Origin: Cohnella lupini
GTDB lineage: Bacteria; Bacillota; Bacilli; Paenibacillales; Paenibacillaceae
Length of the DNA stretch: 64,000 bases
Direction of reading: 5' to 3'
Assembly (NCBI RefSeq): GCF_003386205.1
Contig: NZ_QRDY01000002.1
Location: 62,001-126,000 of the forward strand
Shown here: positions 8,356 through 16,930 of the stretch, one piece after another
Layout of the letters: each line of letters starts with the position of its first letter
How positions within the stretch are numbered: position 1 is the stretch's first letter
Made by a program: the position numbers and the translations under genes
The notes under the pieces: model-generated
The model's input: the letters and a program-made list of their open reading frames with translations, nothing else
Database searches by the model: none
What the model was told of the DNA's origin: nothing

Positions 8356-8793
8356 ATGCAGCAGTTCGCGGTCGTGGTGAAGGAAATCCGGACGTTTCTG
8401 ACCTCGTTCAAGATCGTAAGGCTTTTGCAGCCGTATCAACTACATATTCTGTTCGGCGCTCTAGGTTTATTGTTCTTGGAAGAATTGCTGCTCCAGTTCG
8501 TAAACTCCTTTGATGGCATCAATGCAATGTATACGATATTCTACGATATCCCTTTGCATCTCATCGCTTTCTACGGCTTCTACGTCGGAGCATGGCTGAC
8601 GCTCATCGGGGGAGGAATAAAATATTTGCCTTACGGTCTATGGGGCTATGCGTTCCTGGCGCTGTTCCCTTTCGAGAGCTTGACCTTGTTTCCGATCGTT
8701 CAGGCTGCTATCTACGCCGTTGGCGGATACTTCGTTTTCCGTTACGTTCAAACCTCCATCGGCAAATCCGATACGACAAGCCTTAACGCTTAG
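8356..8793 (+). CDS. Hypothetical membrane protein, 145 aa
   Basis: Four hydrophobic segments after a short charged N-terminus (residues ~1-25). No family recognised. AAAGGAGG precedes the ATG with ideal spacing, and a strong terminator follows. It probably works with, or is at least co-expressed with, the DoxX-like neighbour. Confidence 0.65.
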   Translation: MQQFAVVVKEIRTFLTSFKIVRLLQPYQLHILFGALGLLFLEELLLQFVNSFDGINAMYTIFYDIPLHLIAFYGFYVGAWLTLIGGGIKYLPYGLWGYAFLALFPFESLTLFPIVQAAIYAVGGYFVFRYVQTSIGKSDTTSLNA

Positions 8794-8825
8794 GAAGCGG
8801 TTTACCGAAGCGATTCAACGAATAG

Positions 8826-8868
8826 AAGCCGATCTCCAAGCCCAGCGGGCAAGGAGGTCGGCTTTTTT
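8826..8868 (+). terminator. Rho-independent terminator
   Basis: AGCCGATCTCC pairs with GGAGGTCGGCT (one mismatch), followed by TTTTTT. Confidence 0.85.
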
Positions 8869-9005
8869 GTTGATGATCCGGCTTGTTCGATACAATAACG
8901 CCTGCCCGCTCATAGTCATGTATGACGTGGAGCTCCCGAAATATTGATACCTAAAGCGAAATCTGAAGCCTTATGCAAGCTCAAGAAAACCTATACAATT
9001 CGGTT

Positions 9006-9020
9006 ATGAAAGCATTTACA
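9006..9020 (+). promoter_or_regulatory. Candidate cre (CcpA) site
   Basis: ATGAAAGCATTTACA fits the cre consensus WTGNAANCGNWWNCA with one mismatch at the central CG. It lies 35 bases before the first gene of the sugar transporter operon, a plausible place for carbon catabolite control. Confidence 0.5.
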
Positions 9021-9054
9021 TTCCTTTGCCGAGCTTGGAGGTCCGAGAACGAAC

Positions 9055-10017
9055 ATGAACGCGAGTCTAAACGACATCCCAGTCAAGCCGGCGGCGCCGA
9101 AGAGCAAATCCGCGAAGCTGATGACCAAATGGTACAACCAAAGATATTTGCAGGTTATGGTTCTGCTCGGCGTCGCGTGGATGATCATCTTCAATTACAT
9201 TCCGATGTACGGAATTATTATCGCATTCAAGGATTACAACCTGATCACCTCGATCTCCGATGCGCCGTGGGCGGGATTGGAGCACTTCAAAGCTTTCCTC
9301 GACGATGACGAACTAACCAGCGTTATCCGCAATACGCTTGGCATCAGCTTGATCAAACTGATTATCGGCTTCCCGCTTCCCATTATTTTCGCGTTATTCC
9401 TGAACGAGTTGAGGTCGTTAAGATTCAAGAAAGCGGTCCAGACGATCTCGTATCTGCCTCACTTTCTCTCGTGGGTCATTCTCGGAGGGATACTGGCGAC
9501 ATGGTTATCGGACATCGGAATCATCAACAAATTGTTATTGTCGATGAACTTCATCGACGAACCGATCTCTTACTTGGCCGAACCGAGTTACTTCTGGTCG
9601 ATCGTCATTTCCTCGGATATCTGGAAAGAGCTTGGGTGGTCGGCGATTATTTACATCGCGGCAATGGCGGGGGTATCGCCGGAATTGTACGAGGCGGCGA
9701 CGATCGACGGGGCCGGAAGGTTCCAGAAGATGTTCTACGTGACGCTTCCTTGCATTAAGGGCACGATCGTCATTTTATTCATCCTCGCGGTGAGCGGAGT
9801 GCTCAATTCGAACTTCGATCAGATTCTCGTCTTGAAGAACCAATTGAACGATAGCGCCAGTAACGTTATCGACATCTACGTATACAAGGTGGGCATATCG
9901 CAAGGAAGGTTCTCTTATTCGACCGCGGTGGGATTGATCAAGTCGATCATTGCTTTGTTCCTGTTGTTGATCGCGAATTCCGTATCCAAGAGACTTAGCC
10001 AAACATCTTTATTCTAA
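9055..10017 (+). CDS. Sugar ABC transporter permease, LplB family
   Basis: 320 residues, six membrane helices. The inner-membrane loop that contacts the ATPase has the EAA motif, EAATIDGAGRFQKMFYVTLP (residues ~222-241). Family members import oligo- or polysaccharides together with an LplC-type permease and a lipoprotein. No ATPase gene is in this operon, as usual in Bacilli, where a shared MsmX-type ATPase serves many importers. First gene of a permease-permease-binding-protein-kinase-regulator cluster. Confidence 0.9.
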   Translation: MNASLNDIPVKPAAPKSKSAKLMTKWYNQRYLQVMVLLGVAWMIIFNYIPMYGIIIAFKDYNLITSISDAPWAGLEHFKAFLDDDELTSVIRNTLGISLIKLIIGFPLPIIFALFLNELRSLRFKKAVQTISYLPHFLSWVILGGILATWLSDIGIINKLLLSMNFIDEPISYLAEPSYFWSIVISSDIWKELGWSAIIYIAAMAGVSPELYEAATIDGAGRFQKMFYVTLPCIKGTIVILFILAVSGVLNSNFDQILVLKNQLNDSASNVIDIYVYKVGISQGRFSYSTAVGLIKSIIALFLLLIANSVSKRLSQTSLF

Positions 10018-10043
10018 ATCATGCTTAGGGGGTCGCCGGAATC

Positions 10044-10931
10044 ATGCTGTCACGTGCTCGCAAAACTCCCGGAGAGACGATATTCGACGCGTTGAACGTA
10101 TTCGCCATGATCGTCGTGTGTTTCGTGACGATCTATCCGATATGGTACGTCCTCGTCAACTCCTTGAACGACGGACAGGACGGAATGAGAGGCGGCATCT
10201 ATTGGCTGCCTCGCATGTTCAGCATCGAGAACTATCAAGCGGTGTTCGCCAACGAAGGAATCATGACGGCGATGGGCATCACGGTTGCCAAGACGTTGAT
10301 CGGAGTCGTTATCCACGTATTCTTTACCGCCATGGTCGCTTATGCGCTGTCTCGAAGGGAATTGATCGGCCGCAAATTTTACATGCTGATGGGGACGGTT
10401 ACTCTGTTCTTCGGCGGCGGTCTTATCCCGACTTACATGCTGATCAAGGATCTGAATATGCTCGACCATTTTCTCGTCTACATCATTCCCGTCATGTTCA
10501 GCTTCTTCGATCTCATCATATTCCTCGCGTTCTTCCGGGAAATTCCCGAAGGGCTGGAGGAAGCGGCCAAGATCGACGGCGCGAACGATTTTACGATATT
10601 CGTCAAGATCATCATCCCGGTATCGATGCCCGCCGTCGCTACGATCGCCCTTTTCCATGGCGTATATCAGTGGAACGATTACTTCACCGGGGTGCTGTAC
10701 GTGAACAACATGGATTTGCAACCCATACAAACGTTCTTGTTCAGGGTAGTGGCACAGTCCAGCTCCAACCAGATCGTCGCGCAAACCGGGGGAGCCATAA
10801 ACCGGTCGGTTACTTCCCAGTCGATCAAGATGGCGACGATGGTCGTCACGACGCTTCCGATCGTACTGGCTTATCCTTTCTTGCAGAAGTATTTCGTCAA
10901 AGGCCTCATGATCGGATCGCTTAAAGGATAA
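10044..10931 (+). CDS. Sugar ABC transporter permease, LplC/YtcP family
   Basis: 295 residues, six membrane helices. The EAA loop reads EEAAKIDGANDFTIFVKIIIP, and the C-terminus ends in YPFLQKYFVKGLMIGSLKG, the usual ending of this family. AGGGGGTC precedes the ATG. It forms the transmembrane pore with the upstream permease. Long open frames on the opposite strand here are codon-bias shadows. Confidence 0.92.
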   Translation: MLSRARKTPGETIFDALNVFAMIVVCFVTIYPIWYVLVNSLNDGQDGMRGGIYWLPRMFSIENYQAVFANEGIMTAMGITVAKTLIGVVIHVFFTAMVAYALSRRELIGRKFYMLMGTVTLFFGGGLIPTYMLIKDLNMLDHFLVYIIPVMFSFFDLIIFLAFFREIPEGLEEAAKIDGANDFTIFVKIIIPVSMPAVATIALFHGVYQWNDYFTGVLYVNNMDLQPIQTFLFRVVAQSSSNQIVAQTGGAINRSVTSQSIKMATMVVTTLPIVLAYPFLQKYFVKGLMIGSLKG

Positions 10932-11001
10932 CCGCCATACCAAGCCAAGCAGGGGTTTACGTTTTATATTAAAATAAAAGAACAAGCAAAGGGGTAGTGA
11001 A

Positions 11002-12720
11002 ATGAAAAAGAGGTTTCCGAAGAAATTCATGGTTCTGGCACTTATTACTTCCTTAGTATTCGCGCTTGCAGCCTGTTCCGGATCCAACAACAACGATAAG
11101 GCGTCCAATTCTCCGGATGCTTCCAGTCCGGCGCCTAGCTCGCCCGCCGAATCCTCGGCAGCAGCCAGCGATAAGCCTGCCGGCGACGAACCAGGCTGGA
11201 AAGGCGACACATCCCCGATCAAGTTCGATTGGTATTTGAATTTCGCTTGGTTCCCTAACAAATGGGGCGTTGATCCGACATCCCAATACGTGACCAAGAA
11301 AACCGGAGTAGACATTAATTTCATCGTACCGGCCGGCAACGAGAACGAGAAGTTGAACTCGATGATCGCGTCTGGCGACTTGCCTGATTTCATTACGCTA
11401 GGTTGGTATGAAGAGGGCGTTAAGAAAATGATCGAAGGCGGTCTTGTCGAGCCCCTTAACAAGCTGGCCGAAGAATACGATCCGTACTTCTTCAAGGTAG
11501 CCGATCCCGCCAAGCTGTCTTGGTACACGCAGCCGGACGGCAACATATACGGCTATCCGAACGCATCGTCCTCACCGAAGGACTTCCAGACCTACGGCTC
11601 CAACTTCTTGTCCAACCAAACTTTCGTCGTCCGCAAGGATATGTACGAAGCGATCGGCAGTCCGGACATGAGAACGCCCGAAGGCTTCCTGAACGCGCTG
11701 AAGCTGGCGAAGGAGAAATTCCCGGAAGTGAACGGTCAACCGATCATCCCGCTCGCGTTCCATGAGTTCGGCGACGGAGGCAACTCCTCCATCATGGATT
11801 ACGTTCAAGATTCCTCGATGCTCGCGAACTTCCTTGCCCTTCCTAGACAGAAGGACGGCAAGCTATACGACCGCGCAAGCGATCCCGAATTCCAAATCTG
11901 GCTGAAAACGTTGCGTAAAGCGAATGAAGAAGGATTGCTCGCCAAGGACATCTTCATCGACAAACGCGCGCAGATGGAAGAGAAAATCGCGCAAGGCCGT
12001 TACTTCGCGATGCTGTACCAACGTACGGACTTCGCGGCGCAACAGAACGTATTGTACGCGAACGATCCTAACTCGGTTTATATCGCGGTAGACGGACCCG
12101 CGAATTCGAAGCTTGAAGACCCGACGCTTGCCGGCCCCGGCATCTCCGGTTGGACGGTTACTCTGATCTCCAAGAAAGTGAAAGACAAGGCAAGAGCTGT
12201 CAAATTCCTGAGCTACCTGATCAGCGAAGAAGGACAGAAGGATCTCTATCTCGGGGAGAAAGGCGTTTCCTACGATACGATCGACGGCAAAGACCAATTC
12301 CTGCCGGATGCCCTTAATCTCATGAACACGGACCGCTCGGCGTTCGATAAGAAATACGGCGCCTCCTACACGTTCTGGATGCTGATGGATACGAACATGA
12401 ACCTGCAATGGGCACCGCCGTCCGTAGAGCCGGCCAAACAGCTGGAAGATTGGACGAAAGGCAAATTGATCAGCACTTCGGAGTTCGATCTGATCAGTCC
12501 GCCGGCGACCTCCCAAGAAGGCATTAATTCCACGAAAATCTCCAACGCTTGGGGCAAGGCGCTTACGCAATTGCTCTTGGCGAAGTCCGATGAAGAGTTC
12601 GATAAGATCTATGCCGATTTCATCGCCTTGCGGGATAAAAACGGATTCACCGAAATTCAAGCATATAAGCAGCAGAAATACGAAGAGTACGCGGCCAAGC
12701 TGAAGGAATTCTCGAAATAA
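11002..12720 (+). CDS. Extracellular sugar-binding lipoprotein (LplA-like)
   Basis: 572 residues. A lipoprotein signal peptide ends in the lipobox LAAC (Cys25), followed by a Ser/Asn/Pro-rich linker to about residue 70 and then a family-1 type solute-binding domain. It captures the substrate outside the membrane and delivers it to the two upstream permeases. GGGGTAG precedes the ATG. The length (over 500 residues) is typical for binding proteins of complex carbohydrates in Paenibacillus. Substrate unknown. Confidence 0.92.
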   Translation: MKKRFPKKFMVLALITSLVFALAACSGSNNNDKASNSPDASSPAPSSPAESSAAASDKPAGDEPGWKGDTSPIKFDWYLNFAWFPNKWGVDPTSQYVTKKTGVDINFIVPAGNENEKLNSMIASGDLPDFITLGWYEEGVKKMIEGGLVEPLNKLAEEYDPYFFKVADPAKLSWYTQPDGNIYGYPNASSSPKDFQTYGSNFLSNQTFVVRKDMYEAIGSPDMRTPEGFLNALKLAKEKFPEVNGQPIIPLAFHEFGDGGNSSIMDYVQDSSMLANFLALPRQKDGKLYDRASDPEFQIWLKTLRKANEEGLLAKDIFIDKRAQMEEKIAQGRYFAMLYQRTDFAAQQNVLYANDPNSVYIAVDGPANSKLEDPTLAGPGISGWTVTLISKKVKDKARAVKFLSYLISEEGQKDLYLGEKGVSYDTIDGKDQFLPDALNLMNTDRSAFDKKYGASYTFWMLMDTNMNLQWAPPSVEPAKQLEDWTKGKLISTSEFDLISPPATSQEGINSTKISNAWGKALTQLLLAKSDEEFDKIYADFIALRDKNGFTEIQAYKQQKYEEYAAKLKEFSK

Positions 12721-12743
12721 GCTTCAATAAAATATTCCGATAA

Positions 12744-12785
12744 CCCAGCCTTCGAGCGGTTCGCCCGCTCAAGGCTGGGATTATT
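12744..12785 (+). terminator. Rho-independent terminator
   Basis: A 16-bp nearly perfect stem (CCCAGCCTT-GAGCGG/CCGCTC-AAGGCTGGG) followed by ATTATT. It separates the transporter from the two-component genes and may reduce rather than abolish read-through. Confidence 0.75.
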
Positions 12786-12863
12786 GGATTTTAAGGAAGC
12801 GCTTAACGACTACGTGGTACAATGATCCCAAAATCAAAATCTATCGGATCCGGGTGTGAGGTA

Positions 12864-14756
12864 ATGTTCGGAAAGCTCAAGGCGAGCGCGAGGCAAAGAT
12901 TGTTCTGGGTGGAACAGCTCACCCTGCAGAAGAGGCTCGTCATCACCTATATTCTGATCATTCTGCTCCCCAGCATTATGATTTCTTTGTACATTTTCAA
13001 CGAGTTCTACGGCAATTACATTAAAGATATCGAGAAGAAGAACGAGAATGCGCTGGAGATCGAGCAGGTGCATATTAAGAACAACATCGAAACGATGAAG
13101 AGAACGGATCAGTTTACTGCGCCTATGGGGAGAGAGGTTCTGGATTATCTGTCGAGAACGTCCGAACCGAACGCCGAGGAGCTAATCGATCTCAACGACA
13201 ATACGATCAAGCCATTGCTTCGGCTGCAATATAATAATCCGAGTATCGAGCATATTCGCGTCTATGCCAGTAATCCCTTGGTTTACGAATATTGGGAGGT
13301 GATTCTCAGCGAGAAGAGGATCGTCAACGAACCGTGGTACGGTCCGGTTATGGCAGCCGGCGGCACGGATTATTGGGAATACAGCCGTTTTGATAAAGGC
13401 ACCATCCGCGATTGGTCGAAGGACGAAGCCGTAACCATCAAGCCGAAGATATCTTTGTTAAGGGAACTCAACAATCCCAATCACGTCGGAATCATTCAAG
13501 TCGACATGATGCTCGACAATTTTTTTCCGAATACGTTCAGTCCCTTGCAGGACGGCCAATCTCAGATGCTGATCATGGATCGGAATAAGGAGATATACAG
13601 ATATCCGGGAAATCCCTTTTTGGCGAATTCCGGGTTAACGGAGACGATCGTTCGCGAGCAATTCGACTTGAACGGGGTGGACGGAGCGGACGCGGGCAGC
13701 TTTCGGTTCAGCTTCGGCGGGATTCCCTTTCTGTGTACCTATAGCCATATTAAGCAAGTAGATACTTATATGTTGAATATCGTTTCGCTTGAGAACGTGT
13801 ACCGCGAGATCAATAAAACGCGCAATCAAATCATCATCGCCAATATTATCCTGATCGCCATTCTGTCGGCGGCGACTTATAAATTGAACTCCATTATTCT
13901 AAAGAAGCTGCACGTGCTTACGGACTCCATGAAGAAGGTTCGGCAAGGGGATTTTCATTTCGATATTTCCATTCGCGGCGGCGGAGAAGTGGGAGAGCTG
14001 GCTCATCACTTTCGCAAAATGCTGAAGAAGATCAACGAGCTGATCGCGGACGCGGTTCACAAGCAAGCGGCGAATAAGGAAGCCGAATTGACGACGTTAA
14101 GAAATCAGATCGATTCCCACTTTCTATATAACACGCTCGAGAATATCAAGATGATGGCGGAGATCAACCATCAGCCCGATATTTCGGACGCGCTAACCTC
14201 GCTGGGCGGGATGCTGCGCTACAACACGAAATGGACTAGCGAATTCGTTCGGTTGAAGGACGAATTAACCCATATTAGCAATTATATCGCCATCATGAAC
14301 GTCCGGTTCGACGATAAGATCCATCTGACAATTGATATTCCGAACCATTACCTCGGGCAGGAAATTCTAAAAATGTCGTTGCAGCCGGTCGTTGAGAACG
14401 CGATCAAATACGGACTGAAAGATAAGCCGATGACGATCACGATTCGTGCGCGCGTGCTCGGAGAGACGATGGCGATTGAGATCACGGACGACGGTTCCGG
14501 CTTAAGCGAAGAACGAACGGTAGAGATTAATCGCCGTATAGCCATGGAGGATTCGCGCATTGCCGACGATGGAGGATCGGGAAACGCGTGGGAGACGGGT
14601 ACCCAAGGAAGCGGAATCGGTCTGATCAACGTACAGAGGAGAATCAGGATGAATTACGGAAGGGAATACGGCCTGCACCTGGAAAGCGATGAAGGGCGGT
14701 ATACCCGCGTATGGATTCATATTCCTTATCTCATTCTAAACGGAGGGATATCTTAG
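12864..14756 (+). CDS. YesM-family sensor histidine kinase
   Basis: 630 residues from the ATG at 12864; an upstream in-frame ATG at 12822 overlaps a likely -10 box (TACAAT) and is less probable. Two membrane helices (about 25-47 and 325-340) enclose a large extracellular sensor domain. HAMP follows, then the His_kinase box with NQIDSHFLYNTLENIKMM (phospho-His near 419), then HATPase with an N-box VVENAIKYG and G-box DDGSGL. YesM kinases sense carbohydrates, often through the linked binding protein. The next gene begins two bases after the stop. Confidence 0.93.
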   Translation: MFGKLKASARQRLFWVEQLTLQKRLVITYILIILLPSIMISLYIFNEFYGNYIKDIEKKNENALEIEQVHIKNNIETMKRTDQFTAPMGREVLDYLSRTSEPNAEELIDLNDNTIKPLLRLQYNNPSIEHIRVYASNPLVYEYWEVILSEKRIVNEPWYGPVMAAGGTDYWEYSRFDKGTIRDWSKDEAVTIKPKISLLRELNNPNHVGIIQVDMMLDNFFPNTFSPLQDGQSQMLIMDRNKEIYRYPGNPFLANSGLTETIVREQFDLNGVDGADAGSFRFSFGGIPFLCTYSHIKQVDTYMLNIVSLENVYREINKTRNQIIIANIILIAILSAATYKLNSIILKKLHVLTDSMKKVRQGDFHFDISIRGGGEVGELAHHFRKMLKKINELIADAVHKQAANKEAELTTLRNQIDSHFLYNTLENIKMMAEINHQPDISDALTSLGGMLRYNTKWTSEFVRLKDELTHISNYIAIMNVRFDDKIHLTIDIPNHYLGQEILKMSLQPVVENAIKYGLKDKPMTITIRARVLGETMAIEITDDGSGLSEERTVEINRRIAMEDSRIADDGGSGNAWETGTQGSGIGLINVQRRIRMNYGREYGLHLESDEGRYTRVWIHIPYLILNGGIS

Positions 14757-14757
14757 T

Positions 14758-16323
14758 ATGAGAACGCTCCTTATCGCGGACGACGAGCAAAAAATCAGGC
14801 TAGGTCTGCGCGCTATGATCGAACGGGAATTTGCCGATTCGTACGAAATCGTTCTTGTTTCGGATGGAGACGAGGCGCTGGCCGCTTGCAAGAGCACCGG
14901 AGCGGACATCCTGATAACGGACATCCGTATGCCGGGCATGGACGGAGTTACGCTCATTAAGCGGTTGTCGGATATGCCGAATAAGCCGGCAATTCTTATT
15001 TTAAGCGGCTTCGACGACTTTCAATATGCCAAGGAAGCAATACGCCATGACGTGAAGGAATACTTGCTGAAGCCGATCGTGCGCGAGGAGCTGTTCGCCG
15101 CATTGCGGCGAATCGAGGGGGAACTCGAGCGCAAGGAGCAAATCCATGATCGGTTGGAGGAAAGCAATCAATACAGGGAAGCATTGCGGACGAGCACGTT
15201 AAACGGAATCTTGGCCAAATTCGCGATGGAGGAGGACGAGGTCTCGACGAGATGCTCTGAGGTCGGTCTAGACGAATTCGAGCCCGTATACTACGTGGGC
15301 ATCGTGTACGGAGAGCACGGGAAACGCGAACGATTCAACGGCGAAGCCTATTTGCAACGCACGTCGGAAGAACGCGGCTGGAAGTGGCTCGGCCTCGAAG
15401 ACAGGGACGGACAGATCGTAATCGTATCCGACCAGCTTGCGATATTCGAAGGGCTGCTGGAGTATTCGATCGCTAGCGGTACGGAAGGGATTCGGATCGG
15501 GCTTAGCGGCAAGGGGGAGAAGATCGGAAGAATCAAGGCCTGTTACGAGGAAGCCAAGCAAGCGCTGAAATACCGAATGCTACTGGACCAAAGCCATTCG
15601 GGACTCATCCTCTACGACGGTATCAGGGAACGCAAGGTTGCCTATGTCATACCTAAGGAAACCATTCGCAAGCTCGCGAACATGCTGGGGACCGACCGGG
15701 AGAAGGAAATGAAGGCATTGCTGTTGGAGGTGCTGGATACTTCCAAGCTGTGCGAGTTCCATATCGGTTACTTGGAGGGCATCGTGAAAGCCTTGAACGA
15801 GCTCGTATTCGATCAAGTATTCCATTCCTACGGCGAAGCTTCGATAGAGATCTTCAAGATGTACAAGAAGGCGGGCAACGTCTATAACTTCGCCGGCATT
15901 CGCGATTATTACCATAGCGTGGAAAATCTGCTCTTATCCTTGAACGACTACATTCGCAGTATTAAAGCCATTCATATCGAGCATAAGGAAATGAGCAAAG
16001 CGGTTCAATATATCCACGAGCATTACCATCAGGATCTGAGCATGGCGATCGTATCGAATTACGTATCCTTGAATTATTCTTATTTCAGCGAATGCTTCAA
16101 GGAGTTTACGGGAGAGAGCTTCGTGAATTTTCTGAAAAAAGTAAGGATCGATCAGGCGAAGAAGCTTCTGGAGACGACGGATGACAAAGTGTACGAGATC
16201 AGCAAGCGGGTCGGCTTCGAGAATCCGAAACAATTCAATCGGGTGTTCCGGGAAATGGTGGGGGTTTCGGCCATGGAGTTTAGGGACAATAAGCTGAGTC
16301 ATCGTCTCGGTGGAACCTCGTAG
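14758..16323 (+). CDS. YesN-family AraC-type response regulator
   Basis: 521 residues. The receiver domain (1-120) has DD at 9-10, phospho-acceptor Asp55 in ILITDIRMPGMDG, and conserved Lys in EYLLKPIV. A YesN-type middle region follows, then a C-terminal AraC/XylS DNA-binding domain (~415-515) with two helix-turn-helix units (MAIVSNYVSLNYSYFSECFK and VYEISKRVGFENPKQFNRVF). It presumably activates the sugar transporter operon when phosphorylated by the adjacent kinase. Confidence 0.95.
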   Translation: MRTLLIADDEQKIRLGLRAMIEREFADSYEIVLVSDGDEALAACKSTGADILITDIRMPGMDGVTLIKRLSDMPNKPAILILSGFDDFQYAKEAIRHDVKEYLLKPIVREELFAALRRIEGELERKEQIHDRLEESNQYREALRTSTLNGILAKFAMEEDEVSTRCSEVGLDEFEPVYYVGIVYGEHGKRERFNGEAYLQRTSEERGWKWLGLEDRDGQIVIVSDQLAIFEGLLEYSIASGTEGIRIGLSGKGEKIGRIKACYEEAKQALKYRMLLDQSHSGLILYDGIRERKVAYVIPKETIRKLANMLGTDREKEMKALLLEVLDTSKLCEFHIGYLEGIVKALNELVFDQVFHSYGEASIEIFKMYKKAGNVYNFAGIRDYYHSVENLLLSLNDYIRSIKAIHIEHKEMSKAVQYIHEHYHQDLSMAIVSNYVSLNYSYFSECFKEFTGESFVNFLKKVRIDQAKKLLETTDDKVYEISKRVGFENPKQFNRVFREMVGVSAMEFRDNKLSHRLGGTS

Positions 16324-16633
16324 TCGTCGAAGCCTGTAGCCGAATGCCAGGCCAGATAGCGCTATGGCATCCCTCTAAATGGCATATTCTGTGCCATTCG
16401 CTTTAGATAAGATGATAGTATAACGCTATCAACCGGCATTGCCAGTTATCGCGCAATGAAGACTGTTTATAGAGGGATTGCATCACCTTATTGTATAAGT
16501 TTGGCCTGGATGAAGACGGATAAGGTTACGGCGTAACGCTATGCATCTAACGTTTCACCTTGCGCTTCGTCTCCGATTCCTGATGTGAAGTACGGGAAGC
16601 CGGTAATGTTTGGACTGAACGGAATCTGCTCCG
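16324..16633 (+). ncRNA. Structured noncoding region ending at a terminator (cloverleaf-like)
   Basis: No coding gene is visible. Nested complementary arms suggest a folded RNA: an outer helix CCAGGCCA (16347-16354)/TGGCCTGG (16502-16509), an inner 9-bp helix ATCCCTCTA (16369-16377)/TAGAGGGAT (16470-16478), and inside it three 6-bp hairpins (16379-16384/16392-16397, 16413-16418/16426-16431, 16437-16442/16453-16458). It could be the 3' UTR of the yesMN operon or an independent RNA; no clear promoter was found. All helices were found by eye. Confidence 0.4.
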
Positions 16634-16669
16634 GGAACAACGCCATGCTTAGGCGCTGTTCCTTTTTTT
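16634..16669 (+). terminator. Rho-independent terminator
   Basis: GGAACA-ac-GCC pairs with GGC-gc-TGTTCC, followed by seven T residues. It ends transcription of the preceding structured region. Confidence 0.85.
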
Positions 16670-16868
16670 CTGCCGCCGGAACGGGACAGGGTGAGCAGTA
16701 ACGGTAGCGTGTCGGGTAGCGGAGAATATTCGTACTAAAAACAACCGATCGGGTTAGGATAAGGGAGAATCGAAACGGACGGGACGGGGATGATCCTAAG
16801 TTGACTCGATTCGACCGCTCGTTCAGCGATTAATACGCGCTCCATCAAGGATTTAACATAATGTTCAT

Positions 16869-16897
16869 TTGACTTCCGAACGATCGTTCGATAAGCT
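16869..16897 (+). promoter_or_regulatory. RND exporter promoter with operator in the spacer
   Basis: TTGACT (16869-16874), 17-bp spacer, TAAGCT (16892-16897). The perfect 14-bp palindrome CGAACGATCGTTCG occupies 16877-16890. The TetR gene downstream of the exporter is the likely binder. The site also resembles the Firmicute LexA box with two mismatches, so SOS control is an alternative. Confidence 0.7.
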
Positions 16898-16930
16898 TGT
16901 CTACAGAGAGAACAGAGGAGGAATTGGGAG

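Noticed and set aside
10050..11546. 498-codon open frame on the minus strand across the permease and binding-protein genes
   Set aside because: It lies opposite two clearly conserved genes, has low-complexity Arg/Asp/His-rich translation and no ribosome site. It is a shadow of codon bias.
11863..12660. 265-codon open frame opposite the sugar-binding lipoprotein gene
   Set aside because: Same reason: antisense to a well-supported gene, with no ribosome site and no recognisable domain.
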